Below, in pieces: positions 1 to 10,800 of a stretch of DNA of 64,000 nt (its first letter is position 1; the number at the start of each line of letters is the position of its first letter). Source of the DNA: Schizochytrium sp. CCTCC M209059 (taxonomy: Eukaryota; Sar; Bigyra; Thraustochytrida; Thraustochytriidae); NCBI GenBank assembly GCA_000818945.1, contig KN805373.1:745392-809391 (forward strand), written 5' to 3'. The notes below the pieces were generated by a model, which did no database searches, had not been told where the DNA came from, and worked only from the letters and a program-made list of their open reading frames with translations. The position numbers and the translations under genes are program-made.

Positions 1-134
1 GGGGGGGGAGCGCGGAGGGGGTCGCGAAGGGAAGCGTGTCGGGGTCGCAAGGGGGGAAGCGTTTTGAATTTGAAGAAGGGCCGCCGCTGCCAGAAACACG
101 GGCGGCCTATTCGCCGCAGAACTGACGATTCGCT

Positions 135-426
135 ACTTGCGCGCGGCCTCCGCAAGTGCAACAAACGCATGCGCAAGTGGCCCCCGCGCCCGCCCACACT
201 GAGGAATGCCACAAACCGCCAGCCAACCACCGCCGCCGTTTGCGGCCCTTTCTGTGCCAAGAGAGCCACTTGCAGCCGCCGTTAGCCTCACTTGCGGGCG
301 CGCCTCCACAGTGCGGAATCGGCCGCTGCGCCGCCGCGCCAGGGCCACCCATTTCCGCCCACTTGCGTGCCGCCGCAGCCGCACTTGCCGCCGCTATTAC
401 CTACTTGCGCCGGCCCCCATGCAAGT
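135..426. promoter_or_regulatory. Cluster of ACTTGC/GCAAGT motifs
   Basis: The hexamer ACTTGC or its complement GCAAGT occurs at 135, 152, 173, 268, 290, 361, 383, 403 and 421, which is nine copies in under 300 bp in both orientations. Most copies are embedded in CACTTGC or GCAAGTG, an E-box-like core (CANNTG). Density this high suggests a regulatory array or a degenerate minisatellite. No adjacent gene was identified, so the target is unknown. Confidence 0.35.
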
Positions 427-1598
427 GCCGCGCCGGGCCTGTCGACGCGTGACAGCGACGCGGCGGGGCGGAAACCGGTCTATCTCTGCACCATCCATTT
501 CGAGCCGCCCCGCACCCCGCCTCCACTGCGTTGTCGCTTCCTCTCGGGGATACCGCTTCTCTCCCATAGGAACGCCCGAAGGCCGCTCGAAAACGCCCGC
601 AGCCCGGGGGCCCGCGGACAGCTGTGAGTAGGAGAAGCCAGTCCGTCGCAACTACAGCCGCAGGCCTTAAAAGGGCGAAACAGGGGGTGACGGGCCAGCG
701 ACGGGTAGGGGTGTGGGGAGAACGTCGCCGGGGGCCCCTCCCGAGGTCTGCCGAGAAGATTCAGGGAAGCTGTGTGAGCGGCCCTCTGTGGGGCAGTTCA
801 ATTTCACAGACGCCTCTCGGAGAAAATTTGAATGGTTTCCCGAAGGGAACTCGGTTCTTTAGTCGTTTGCTACACATTTCGTGCTCGGAAGCAGCGATGT
901 CGTCAAGAATTGGGGCATTTTTTTTTCAAAGTAAGAGAACGCAAACGGTATAGCACAGAACTATTGTAGAACGTTCTGAGCGCTCTCGGAATTCGGGCTC
1001 AGACATCTGGAAGGGACATGGGAAGCTTTGAGCGGCCCGGATATGATGGCTTGGCTTGTTGGGAGGGAACTTTGATAAGCCGCCGGGTGAGGTGAGCAAT
1101 CAGCCAGTATCTTCCATGACCTTGCAATCAAATCGATCACAGATGAAACGAATACATAGTGGAAAAGCAGCTTATAAATTTAGACCATAGCCCATCCGGC
1201 CATCGTTAATTCTGTAAAAGAGCAGGACTCACAGTCAGCCTTCTTCGTGTCCAAAAACACTACCCAGCGCACATGTGTGCGGGTGTGTCGATCATCAACG
1301 AAGATCCCCTATTCCATATCGCAAGAGCTTGATGACGAAGTAGGAAAGGATCATCATCAGCGATGTAAGATGGGATAAGATGGGAATCCCTTGGAAATGA
1401 GACGTATCCGCATTGTCGGCGTTCCTGCAACACCGCTTGCAAACATTTCCATATTTTCCCTTTTCCTTTTGTCTCTTCTGATCGGTGTTGAGTGAGCCCG
1501 TGCTAGGAGAAACTACAAGCAAGGCTTATTGATTGTTTGTTGTTGCGCGCGCTCCGTTGCTCTTCCTTCTATTTCCCTCCTTTTCTTTCCAATTCCTC

Positions 1599-1628
1599 AC
1601 CATCGGCGCGTGACCACGCGCCGATGGT
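1599..1628. repeat. Perfect 14-bp inverted repeat (hairpin)
   Basis: The arms ACCATCGGCGCGTG (1599-1612) and CACGCGCCGATGGT (1615-1628) are perfectly complementary with a 2-nt spacer. The hairpin lies about 80 bp beyond the stop codon of the minus-strand gene that ends at 1710. It could be a 3'-end structure or a palindromic protein-binding site. Confidence 0.7.
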
Positions 1629-1709
1629 ATATTTTTCGCAATCGTAAATCACATTGACTCCGCCTCTAATTCCTCTTTCCATTCCTGTTGTCCTCCAGCA
1701 GCACTTTCG

Positions 1710-2297
1710 CTAATCACCATACACGCCGCCGTCGAAGGAAGCATCTTGTCCTGCATGACGATCCGACTGCCGTTGCTGTTGCTGTTGTTGTTGTTGCGTG
1801 AGTCCGTACACGAAATTGCTCGCATTATCCATCTGCCGATGCTGATGAAGAGCTGACGCGTGCTGGCCAGATGCGCCTGATAAAAGAGTATTCGTCATCG
1901 CCGGCGGTAGAGGGGGGGGTGCTTGCCTGCGAGCGGCTTCTTCGTGCTGTAACCGCTTATTTTCCAGTTCTTGCCGCAAGCGATCGTTGTCTGGGAACTC
2001 TTGTTTGATTTGGCGCTTCCACACCAGATTTCGCACGGTGCTGAGAACATCAATCTGCGCTTGATCAAATTCATGAAAGAACTTGCCCTCGGTTTTCGAT
2101 GCTGGCCACAGATCGTGATCTTCTAGCTGTTTCAGTTCCGCTTGCGTAAGCTTGGACGAATGGACGCGTCCAACGATGCCTCGCAAGTTCACAAACTCTG
2201 GGCCATTCTTGTCTTTCGGTCCACCTCCTTCTTGTTCCTTTCCGCTGCGGCTGCTCTGCAAACTGCCCTCGGCGCCGTTGCGAAGGTCGTTCAACAT
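1710..2297 (-). CDS. Hypothetical protein with C-terminal polyQ
   Basis: A 195-residue protein that I do not recognise. The start is ATG at 2297. The N-terminal 35 residues are polar and Ser/Gly/Lys-rich. Residues about 36-125 look folded, with a predicted helical, charged middle containing short motifs such as LTQAELKQLEDHDLWP and FFHEFDQAQIDVLSTV. A Pro/Ala linker and a C-terminal stretch with eight consecutive Gln (mixed CAA/CAG codons) follow. No membrane segment or signal peptide is visible. The helical middle could be a protein-interaction module, but no function can be assigned. A perfect hairpin lies just 3' of the stop. Confidence reflects open-frame length and sensible composition rather than homology. 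Confidence 0.6.
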   Translation of the reverse strand: MLNDLRNGAEGSLQSSRSGKEQEGGGPKDKNGPEFVNLRGIVGRVHSSKLTQAELKQLEDHDLWPASKTEGKFFHEFDQAQIDVLSTVRNLVWKRQIKQEFPDNDRLRQELENKRLQHEEAARRQAPPPLPPAMTNTLLSGASGQHASALHQHRQMDNASNFVYGLTQQQQQQQQRQSDRHAGQDASFDGGVYGD

Positions 2298-3630
2298 CCT
2301 GTGGATTGAATCACCGTTGCTTCACGCGTACAACAGGCTACAATGAAAGTCTTTCTGTCGAGTTCTGCGATTATCTCAAAAGGACCGGAAGACAGACCCC
2401 CCACAAAGATAATGCAAACCCACCCGAAAGATAATTGTATGTATACTCTGTTCCGTGAGGCGCTTTTCCCTTCGGGACGCCAAGCGAAGCGGACAAAGTC
2501 GAGCCCTTCACCCTTTTCTGGCTCCGCGCTCGCTTGCTCCCCCGTGCGCAAGAAGTCCCCGTGAACCCGCGAGCGTTGCCTGCGCGAGAGGCTGGCCGGT
2601 CTGCTTGCTGCTCTTCCTTTGCCGCGAGCGACACGTGTCGCCCCGCGTGGTCTCGCGTCGGGCGCGCAAACGACACGCCGCGCGCGGGGTTAAGTTGCGC
2701 GCGGGGCAGACTGGCCTACCGGCCGCCGCGGCCCTCGCGCCTCGCGCCCTTCGCCGCGTCCGCACTCTGCCGCCGGCCGCCGCTCCGTCGCTTTCCGCGC
2801 GCCGGCGCCCTGCTTCTTGTTGCGGCTCTACCTCTCGCTAGGTAGCTGCTAGCCCCCGCGGCATTTTTTTCCCAACGACGTGCAATCTGGGAAAGGGACC
2901 TAACTGTGCATTTAGGTCTCATTCACGACGGGCGCCCCGGCCGGGATGAATGGCTGCCAGCTAATGCGCGCCGCGGGGACTTGAAGGCAGGCAGGCAGTG
3001 CGGAAACTCACCAAGGTCGGCAGCACGGCACACGAACGCGGCGGACGGCGGAGACGCCGGCCCGCCCGCTCGCGCGGGAGTTCGCTCCCGACGCGGGCAT
3101 TCAGGCCGTGGGAAAGTCCTCGGGCACCAAGGTAGAAAGTGCCAGCCAGAGATGGCGAAACACCCCTCGCGTGGGATGCAGTGCGCCCAGCTGGAAACGG
3201 TTGGTGCGTGGAGGCCAAGACGTCGGCGAAGAGCGCAAGCTTTGAGCCGGAAGAGCCGAGTCTGCAAAAAGAGAGCGCGGGTCTTTTTGCCGAAGCAAAG
3301 TCATGCTGACAACGTCCGCACCTTCGGGCGCGGATGTCAACTCAACGAGGCTTACTCTAGTGTGTTTCCACACTCCCCATTTTTTCATCTTGACAATCCG
3401 AAGAATCACAATGACACGTAAACCTTCTAGTGTAGATAAATGTAGAGACATTTTGCCGCAGATCGTCACGATCCGCGGCAGCATTTTTTGGGTGAAGCAA
3501 ACATGCAAAGCTTAATTTTCCAAAAGGGCTTGCTCCATAATTCCAATCAGCTCGCTAGCTAGTTGACCACTTATTTCTTGTGACGACGTTGCCGACGCTA
3601 CATTCCTTTTTCTTCGCCACATTGCTGGTA
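2298..3630. other. Intergenic GC island between two minus-strand genes
   Basis: No gene is supported here. The core at about 2550-3260 is strongly GC-rich and contains the perfect 14-bp palindrome GCGACACGTGTCGC (2628-2641, with a CACGTG G-box core). Two AGTGCGGA octamers lie at 2759-2766 (reverse) and 2997-3004 (forward). A near-perfect hairpin lies at 3454-3480. The GC island probably contains the promoter of the minus-strand gene at 1710-2297. Confidence 0.45.
3454..3480. repeat. Near-perfect 12-bp inverted repeat
   Basis: TGCCGCAGATCG and CGATCCGCGGCA pair at 11 of 12 positions around a 3-nt loop. The element lies about 150 bp past the stop codon of the CRAL-TRIO gene (minus strand), much as the hairpin at 1599-1628 follows the other minus-strand gene. 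Confidence 0.6.
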
Positions 3631-5181
3631 TTATTTGTTCGACGAAGAAGAAGAACTCTTTACCGTCGTTGCAATAACGGGAGGCTCACCCTGGGTCTTG
3701 TGCTGCTCAGCCTGCTCTCGCACATATTTGTCAAACTTGCGGTAGTGGTTGGTCCAAGGGTACTCTTTACTGCAAAAGCTCCCCTCATCCGCAACGAGAC
3801 CACCAAAGCGCTCTGGGAGCTGATGCCGTGGAATATGCTCTGTAAGCTTCTTGGTATCAATCACAAAGAACTTGCGTTTCGTCTCAGGCTGCAGCAGAGG
3901 CGCGGCGGTTCGCCAAAAAAACTTGAAAAATAAACCCGCGTTCACAATAATCACTTTGTTCAGCCACTCGTAGTAAAACACATTATCAATTGCCGCCAAA
4001 GCTGTGCGATTTTTTGACAGTGAATCAATCAAAAGTCGACAGTAAGAATAACAGATGTTTCGCGGGCCGATAGTCTTTTGTCAGCCCCTAGTTGTTCACA
4101 TGCAGTCTACCAACTCTTTTTTTCATTTATTCACGTCCAAAACCCTCTTTACAACACCCATTCATCCTTTCAAAACAAACGTACCGTTGATTGTCTCCCA
4201 AAACGATGGCTTTACATTATGGCCCCCAAAACCTTTGAGATCCAGGAGCATCGTCACCCGCGAAGTTGTCCTTCCAGTCATCCTCGAAATCATTGGATAG
4301 TACACATTCATATTGTACTCCATCACCTGCACATGATACTTGACGATCTCGTCAACGCTGGTAAGACGTTTGCACTCGGCAAGATCCATGCGGCCACCAA
4401 AAACAATGTATACCGGGCACCCCTGATTGCACACACCACAAAACCCGTCAAACAAGCACGAGCGAATCTTTCGTAGCGTCTCGTCCGGAATGGGGTACTT
4501 GAGCACTTCGTCAACGTGATTTTCCGCCCGCCATTGCAGCATATCATCCACAAGCTTGCGTGCAGCGCTCACGTCGAATTGACGCGCAACGAGCGCCCGA
4601 ATCGCCGCTGCACGCGCGTCGCCATTGACAATAACCCTCTCGAGACCCTTGCGCTTCTCCGCAGGCGCCTCATCTCCAAAATGGCTCGCGAGTAGTTCCT
4701 GGATGGCCGCTTCTTGCTTTCCGCTAAAGCTTTCCTCGCGCGGCGTCCACCATGGCTCCAAGTCAGCCGACGGCACGAGCGGCATCGACGACGCATAGCG
4801 ACGAAGCGAGGCTCCCGCAGTTGTCTCGCGACCCGCGCTATTACGATCTCCGCTGCTGCTGTCGGCGCAATCCTCCGCTGCCTCTTTATTTCCGTGCTGC
4901 GCGCTCGAAGCTCTTCTTGAGCTTGGGTTGCTCTTTGCTTTGGGCCGCTGTTCCAGCTCTCGCACATCCAGCAGCGCAAGTACGCCGACGAGAACCAGAC
5001 CGAGCGAGACCTGCACCTCGACGCTCACGTCGAGACCTCCTCGTTCGAGAACCTCGCGCGCTGCGCGACCCAAGACCGCGTAGATTCCCAGCACGAACGC
5101 GAGCAGGGGTAGCCCTCCGTTCACGCCCAGCGCGTGCGCGAGGTGCTCCGCGAGCGCGCGCGGCGTCACGAGCAGCAGCAT
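3631..5181 (-). CDS. Membrane-anchored SEC14-like (CRAL-TRIO) lipid-transfer protein
   Basis: Two exons are inferred: 5181-4185 and 4001-3631, with a 183-bp intron (donor G|GTACGT, acceptor CACAG). Splicing keeps frame (phase 1) and rebuilds a CRAL-TRIO fold of about 455 residues. Exon 1 carries two hydrophobic segments near the N-terminus, a polar linker, the CRAL-TRIO-N helices (ending RKIRSCLFDG) and the first half of the lipid-binding domain (VTMLLDLKGFGGHN). Exon 2 supplies the hallmark KVIIVNAG strand and the terminal LPERFGG motif. SEC14-like proteins bind phosphoinositides, phosphatidylcholine or other hydrophobic ligands and move them between membranes; the N-terminal hydrophobic pair suggests this one is tethered. 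The start was set at ATG 5181 because the frame upstream consists of a tandem repeat with atypical Arg-rich coding. The intron borders come from frame logic and domain continuity and are not cDNA-proven. Confidence 0.82.
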
Positions 5182-5463
5182 GTCTCGTCTCGTCTCGTCT
5201 AGGCCTCCAGGATCGCCCGAACTCACGCTCACGCTCAGGCGCGGGCGACGGTCGCGGGGCGCAACAGTTCGCGCCCTGCACGCCCGCGCGCGCCGTCCCG
5301 GGCGCGCCCCCCTCCCTCCCTCCTCTCGTCTCGTCTCGTCTAGGCCTCCAGGATCGCCCGAACTCACGCTCACGCTCAGGCGCGGGCGACGGTCGCGGGG
5401 CGCAACAGTTCGCGCCCTGCACGCCCGCGCGCGCCGTCCCGGGCGCGCCTCCCTCCCTCCCTC
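5182..5463. repeat. 141-bp tandem duplication in promoter/5' UTR
   Basis: Two near-identical direct copies with a period of 141 bp. For example, the AGGCCTCCAGGATCGCCC segment begins at 5201 and again at 5342. Each copy starts with (TCTCG)n and ends with a CCCTCC run. It sits immediately upstream of the CRAL-TRIO start codon. The near identity implies a recent duplication, or gene conversion, of promoter or 5'-UTR sequence. Confidence 0.9.
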
Positions 5464-6347
5464 CCTCGCGCGCTCGCGCGCTCGCCCGCCGGCGGTCGTG
5501 CCCGAGGCCTTCGAGGCTCGACGGAGCGAAGGCTTTTTGCGTGCTCTGCCGACGCTCTCTCTCTCTGACGCCAACATCGACGTCCCTCGTCCTCGCCATG
5601 GCCAGCGCGAGTCCCCGTGGACCAGCGCCTCCGCTCCGAACGCGGCCCGCCTCGCCTCCCGGCCAGCGGTCGAGGCCGGCGGAGGCAGATTCGGGCCCGC
5701 GGGCGCGTCGTGGGCGCTTTCGCAGCTGCTCGCTCTTCGTCGCGTCGAGGAGTGGAGGGAGACCAGAAAAGGCAGCCGCGGCATGGACGACGACTCTGAG
5801 GCGCGCCAAGAGGGGCACCTCGCTCGGACCGACGGCTGCTCTCCGCTCTTCGGTCCGCAGTTCTTCTGGCTCGTGCATCAGGCACGGGGTGTTTCGTGCG
5901 GGTTTGCTGACTCGTCTCGGCCCGGGTATCCGCTGTGATTGGGACGCGCCAGACAGTGTTTGATTGGGACGCGCCGCCTTGGTTGGGATGGGACACTCAG
6001 GGTGAGTCCGGGGCAGAGGCAGCAAAATCGTAACGGCAACCTTCGAGCCCGAAACCTGCAGCGGGCAAGCGCGCGCAGCGCGCGACAGTCGCGCGGCAAG
6101 GTCGCCGTGCGCGCAGGGGCTGCGCGGCGCGCCGTTGAGCTTGCAAAGACGCTCGGACCCTGACCGGCGAGTCCGTTTGCCAGAAAGTTCTCAACGCCGG
6201 CACGAACGACGACAGGACTGCCGCAGCAACGCGCTGCTGCGCTTGTGGCGTTTAAACGGACCGCACATCCTTGCTTGGGAACAAGCAAACGCTAGCAAGC
6301 AGCGCACGCGGCTCGGCCGCGCGCGACAGGCGGGCGAAAGCACCAGC
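5464..6347. other. Divergent promoter region, CRAL-TRIO (-) / RPGRIP1-like (+)
   Basis: GC-rich DNA between two divergent genes. It is open in several frames only because stop codons are rare at this composition; none of these frames resembles a protein family. It also contains a short repeat of TTGGGACGCGCC-like sequence at about 5938-5975. Both promoters are inferred to lie here. Confidence 0.45.
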
Positions 6348-7862
6348 ATGATGGGGCGCAACAGCATCGACGAGGCCGGAGGGCCTCGTTTCGGCGGAAA
6401 TGTGCCCAAGAACTCGCAGGGCCCCAAGGACGCTGCGTTCTGGGAGGAAAAATTTCTCCGACTCCGTGAAGAGCATGCAGCCCTTAAACGCCAAAGCAAC
6501 GAGCAACAGACAATCATGAGGCAAATGCATACCAAGCTTCAACTCATCGACAAGACCATGGCAGCAAAGGAACAAAGTCAACAAGCAAATGGGCCCGTAG
6601 CTCTGGGCAGCTCAAGAGGCCCACAAGGGAAGACAAAGGATGATCGCGAGGCCGACGCGCTTATTCAGAGCCTGCGCAAGGAGAATGACCGTCTTCGTCG
6701 TGAGAATCGCGACTTACGCGAGCAAATCAGAACTGCACCGCCCGTCGCCCCTGGAAATCGACGTAAAGTGGCGCCAAGCGCCGCTCGACCTAGGCCAAAG
6801 TCTGCTGGTGGTGACGGCAACGCAGTGGCGACCCTTCGAAAGCAGCTTCTTTCCATGGAAACGCGAATTCGCAAGCTCCACGAAGAAAACAATGCCCTCC
6901 GCCGCCGCGTTCACCATCGCGGCCCGCAACCCGGCGTCGAAAATGATACCACCGTCCCGAACCGTCCGGGCACCAAGAACATTGGCGGCGAAGCTGGCGA
7001 AGTGATCTTTGCCGCGCCGTCGGCGCGCAACGGCACTTTCAGTGCCAAGGACGCCGATTTGCTGACGCGCGAACTTCAAGACAAAGAAGCGCAAATCCGA
7101 ATCGTGAAAAATCGATACGAGCACCTGGAGGCCAAGGCACGCGCCGCTGCCGAAATTCATGAGCGCACCGTGCACATGATGGAGGAAGGAAATCGTACCA
7201 TTCGGGATTTGCGGCGCAAGATTCAAGCCCTTCAGCACGACAACGAACAGCTAGCCCTTCACCAACAACGTGCAGAGGACCTGGCTGTCGAGCTCGCTAC
7301 GACCAAAGAAGAGGCGCATCGTCTCGAGACGCGCATCACCGCGCTTTGCGAGAGCCCCTTCATCAATGATGCATTTGAGTCGCGCTCCAAGGTCGACAAA
7401 CTTCTCGGTCTTGAGCGCGCCGACCGCCAGCAAAAGGTGCAAATCGAGCACCTCAAGGAGACGGCCAAGATGCATCATGCCGAAATTCTCGCGCTCAAGT
7501 CCAGCGCTGAGCAGCTTTGCAAGCAACGCGATCACCTTTCGCAGGAAAATCATGCCCTGAAACTCAAACTCGAGCAGGTCGAACGCGGATCCAGTGTGCT
7601 CGAAGACAAAATGCGCCTCTACAGTGGAGAGGCAGGCGTCGATGCCAGCGAGCTCGAACGTGCTCTAACCCTCGTCAAGAGAGGCTCAGAGGCCATGAGT
7701 CAGGTCGGCTTCCTTGAAACCGCGCCAGCCAGCGACCGCAAGCTGCAAGATCTTCAAATGACCCATCTTAACACCTGCCGCGACCTCGAAATGGCGGAGC
7801 GCATGCTCAAGGCCCAAACGGCCATCAATCGCGATCTCAACGAGGAAATCTCCGACCTGTAG
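6348..7862 (+). CDS. RPGRIP1/RPGRIP1L-like ciliary protein, N-terminal coiled-coil part (ends at in-frame TAG)
   Basis: The start is the ATG pair at 6348/6351. The next 504 codons form almost continuous coiled coil. The first segment, FWEEKFLRLREEHAALKRQ, matches the N-terminal coiled coil of RPGRIP1 and RPGRIP1L, the ciliary transition-zone scaffolds. The frame ends at TAG (7860-7862) inside a coiled coil, but the same frame continues without further stops for 7 kb and encodes the rest of a canonical RPGRIP1-like protein. I therefore read 6348-14867 as one gene with a single interrupting stop, not as two genes. Possible explanations are a sequencing or assembly error (CAG read as TAG), a real nonsense allele, programmed readthrough, or an unusually small 21-nt intron at 7859-7879 (GTAGCG...GGGCAG, a multiple of three). 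As written, the product is a coiled-coil fragment lacking the C2 domains. Confidence 0.85.
   Translation: MMGRNSIDEAGGPRFGGNVPKNSQGPKDAAFWEEKFLRLREEHAALKRQSNEQQTIMRQMHTKLQLIDKTMAAKEQSQQANGPVALGSSRGPQGKTKDDREADALIQSLRKENDRLRRENRDLREQIRTAPPVAPGNRRKVAPSAARPRPKSAGGDGNAVATLRKQLLSMETRIRKLHEENNALRRRVHHRGPQPGVENDTTVPNRPGTKNIGGEAGEVIFAAPSARNGTFSAKDADLLTRELQDKEAQIRIVKNRYEHLEAKARAAAEIHERTVHMMEEGNRTIRDLRRKIQALQHDNEQLALHQQRAEDLAVELATTKEEAHRLETRITALCESPFINDAFESRSKVDKLLGLERADRQQKVQIEHLKETAKMHHAEILALKSSAEQLCKQRDHLSQENHALKLKLEQVERGSSVLEDKMRLYSGEAGVDASELERALTLVKRGSEAMSQVGFLETAPASDRKLQDLQMTHLNTCRDLEMAERMLKAQTAINRDLNEEISDL
7860..7862 (+). other. In-frame TAG stop splitting the RPGRIP1-like gene
   Basis: The context is GAC CTG TAG CGC AAG. 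One transition (TAG from CAG) would give Gln within a continuing heptad pattern. TAG is a genuine terminator for other genes here (for example 14865-14867 and 20501-20503), so codon reassignment is not supported. Confidence 0.9.
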
Positions 7863-10800
7863 CGCAAGGTTAAGGGCAGCAATAACGAACTTTTGCGCAA
7901 GCTCGAAGATTATGAGACGCTCTGTGCGCGTAGGCTGCAAAAGATTCATGCCCTGGAGGCCCAAATCAAGCAGCTCTTGAAGAAAGCGAAAAAGCAGGCA
8001 TCATCTACATCGTCGCCACGTCAGGGCCGTCGCGATGACGCACGTGATGACGATGATGCCATCAGCATCGTCTCGCTCGCGGCCTCAGCGTCTGACTTTG
8101 GACCTGGCGAGAACCTCATTGAGATTTGGATCAAAGATGCCAAGCTCGATGAAACGAAGCTTGAACAGGCCGCAACGACTTTTGTTATGCTCGACTTTTA
8201 TGACTACGAGACGCAAACCTCGCCTCTGGTCAGCGGCCTCACGCCCAACTTTAACTTTGCTGCAACGTACCGCGTCGCGGTCGATCACTTCCTCCTGCGC
8301 TACATGGCTAGTGACACGCTCACCCTAGAGCTCAATCGTACTCGCCATGGAGACTTTGAACTTCTCGGCCAGACTGCTCTTTCTCTTCGACCACTATTGC
8401 ATGGCTCAGGCAAATGGCAGGTTGATGACGCTCAAATTATCAGTGTGCGCGACGGTTCTGTGCTTGGCACCTTTACTATTTGCATCCGTCTTGCCCTTCC
8501 TATTGAGGCGCTCTTCGAGACATACCTTCGCGAGGTCCCTGGCGAGCGCGAGCGCATTGAGCGTCTCAAGGTCATTGATCAAGAACACGAGGATGCGGCG
8601 ATCGCACGCGCCAGAGCGCAAAATCAGCTCGAGATCACCATTCTCGGTTGCGAAGGTCTCCCGTCCAAGGACCGTGCGCTCCCAAGCCCCTTTGTGCATT
8701 TTCAGCTTCTCTCTTTTCCCGACACGTTCACGCCCATTCTACAGAATACGGCTGACCCCGTCTTTGACTACCGAGCTCCATTTCCACTCCTCGTCGACGA
8801 CAAGCTCTTGCGATACTTGGAGCGCGAGAAGCTCGAAATCAACGTGCTCAACGATGATGACGATGATGACAACGACATGGACGGGCGCGGCACCATCAAT
8901 GACGACCTCAACGGTTTGCTTGGCAAGACAGTCATTCCGCTTGCCAAGCTTGCGCATGGCAAGGCTGTGTCAGGTCGGTATCCTCTTCGGGATGTCGATG
9001 GACGCGAGGCTGGTACCGTCGAAATTCGGTTGGCGTGGCGGTCCCCGCTCTTGACTGTCGAAGATGCAGGGCTTAACGATGTCATGACGCTCTCCGAGGA
9101 CCACTTGCAGCAAGTTATCCGAAAGTTTAACACCGATGGCTCTGTGGACTGGCGTCGCTTCCTCCGCAGCGCAAACGACCGCGTGCAAGGCATTCGCATG
9201 CGCCTTTGCACAGCAATTGAGCGCGCCGAAGATGGAGGCATCCATGCTTTCACAGCCTGTCGACATCTGGACAAAGACGTGGATGGTTTCATCACGCGTG
9301 CAGATCTCGGGCAGGTACTCGAGGATCTCGGGGCCTCCGTCACCGAGGAGGTGCTTGACGACTTTCTTCTTGCGATCGACGAAGGTCGCCAGGGCCGTGT
9401 GTCTTATAGCAATTTTTTGCAGGCCGTCGAGGCACCTTCGGCAGCTGAACAAAAGGTTGCTAAAGCCCTTCGCATCCTGCAAGCAAAGGAAGTAGACCTC
9501 GAAAGACCCTTTCAGCGCCGTCAGCTTGAGGGTTTGCTGAGCACACGCGACTTTTGCCGCGTCCTGAGAGACCTAGGCTTTAGGCTTCATGAGCACGAAA
9601 CTCATTTACGAGATCCACGAGAGGAGTCGGACTTTGAAGAAGATGGAGGCGACGAAGACCAAAATCCAGCTAGACCCGTTCGCGTCGGCCCCGAGCACAC
9701 CACGAGGCGTCAAGGAGCTGTCCGACAAGATAGTGTTCAGGCCGCGCATCGCGAACATGAAATTCACGCAAACGCGCAACCGGCTCACGTTGAGTTGTAC
9801 GAGCGCAAGAAGCTCGAATTTCAAGACCGTCTCGCGCGCGCTGCGCAAGCCACAGACGAGGTCAACGCCGGCAGTACCGCCGAACGGGAGGCTCTTCTGG
9901 GCCTTTATGGCACTGGGGCAGACAACTCGGCCACTCGTTTGCAGTCCAACTTTCGTAGCTATTGGGCGCGATCACAATTGCGCGAGGGCGAAGCCAAGGC
10001 AGCGCTTTCGGGCAGCGGAAGTGGAGCAGGAGCCATTGTCGATGCCGAGGATGTGTTGCGCCATGCTTTGGCGCAAAAGAGCTCTTCTTTCGATCTCCGC
10101 GCTGCGCTGGCCGCCCGGGACAAGCGACGCTCGGGCTACATTCCTGCTGGGCACTTTGTGAGAGCCCTGGTTGAGAGTGAGTTGAAAATGCAGTCGTCGC
10201 AAGCCATGGCGTTGGCTCTGTGTTTTGCGGCAGACCATGATGACTCGACCGAGGCAAGAGCGCAAAAGGATGCGGACAACGACTCGCAACACATGTCGCG
10301 ACGTCGCCGTCAAGTCGACTATAACGAGTTTGTCCGCTTTGCACGCTTCCAGCCGCGCAACGTGTCTGGCCTCACTTTCCAAATTTGCAATGCGCTTCTC
10401 CAAGTTCGCTCTCCCGCAATATTTTATGAGGTCGATGTGCAGAGACGGGGCGTCGTCTCTCGCCGGGCATTTGCCAAGGCGCTTCGCGCCAATGTGCCGT
10501 CCCTGAGCAGCTACGATGCCAAGGTGCTCATGGACATTTTCGACGCCGACAGCAACGGAGAAGTGGACTACCGCGCATTTGTCCGCTTCGCTCAGGGTCA
10601 ATCTGTGGCGGTTGCTCTCGCTAGCGTGGAGGCCCGTCTCAGAGATCGCATCCAAGCTATGGTGGATAATGGCATTCAGATTTCTCAGGCGTTCGAGCAC
10701 TTTGACAAAAACAAGGACGGAAAGATTTCGCGCGTCGAGTTTTCCAAGGCGCTGCGTAGTCTTCGCATCGACGTGAACCGAAAAGAGTCACAGGCGCTCT

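Larger units (their letters stand above)
1..1709. other. Intergenic region, GC-rich left half
   Basis: No convincing coding region was found; the open frames here are short and low in complexity. The first 620 bases are very GC-rich and hold a cluster of ACTTGC/GCAAGT hexamers (listed separately), one AGTGCGGA octamer (310-317) and two AATTTGAA octamers (67-74 and 825-832). From about 900 on the base composition falls to ordinary intergenic levels. A perfect hairpin lies at 1599-1628. The left half could be the promoter of a gene beyond the window edge; this is inference. Confidence 0.5.

Noticed and set aside
1..650. Several 80-140 codon frames at the left edge
   Set aside because: They overlap in all frames, are Arg/Ala/Pro-rich, and lack similarity or a single preferred frame.
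5182..6025. Overlapping Arg/Ala/Pro-rich open frames of 200-540 codons on both strands
   Set aside because: They are caused by GC-rich repeats with few stops; only the part 3' of 5181 on the minus strand has domain content.
7859..7879. 21-nt GT...AG segment removing the in-frame TAG
   Set aside because: Introns this small are known only in a few reduced lineages, and the other introns here are 69-206 bp; kept as an alternative only.
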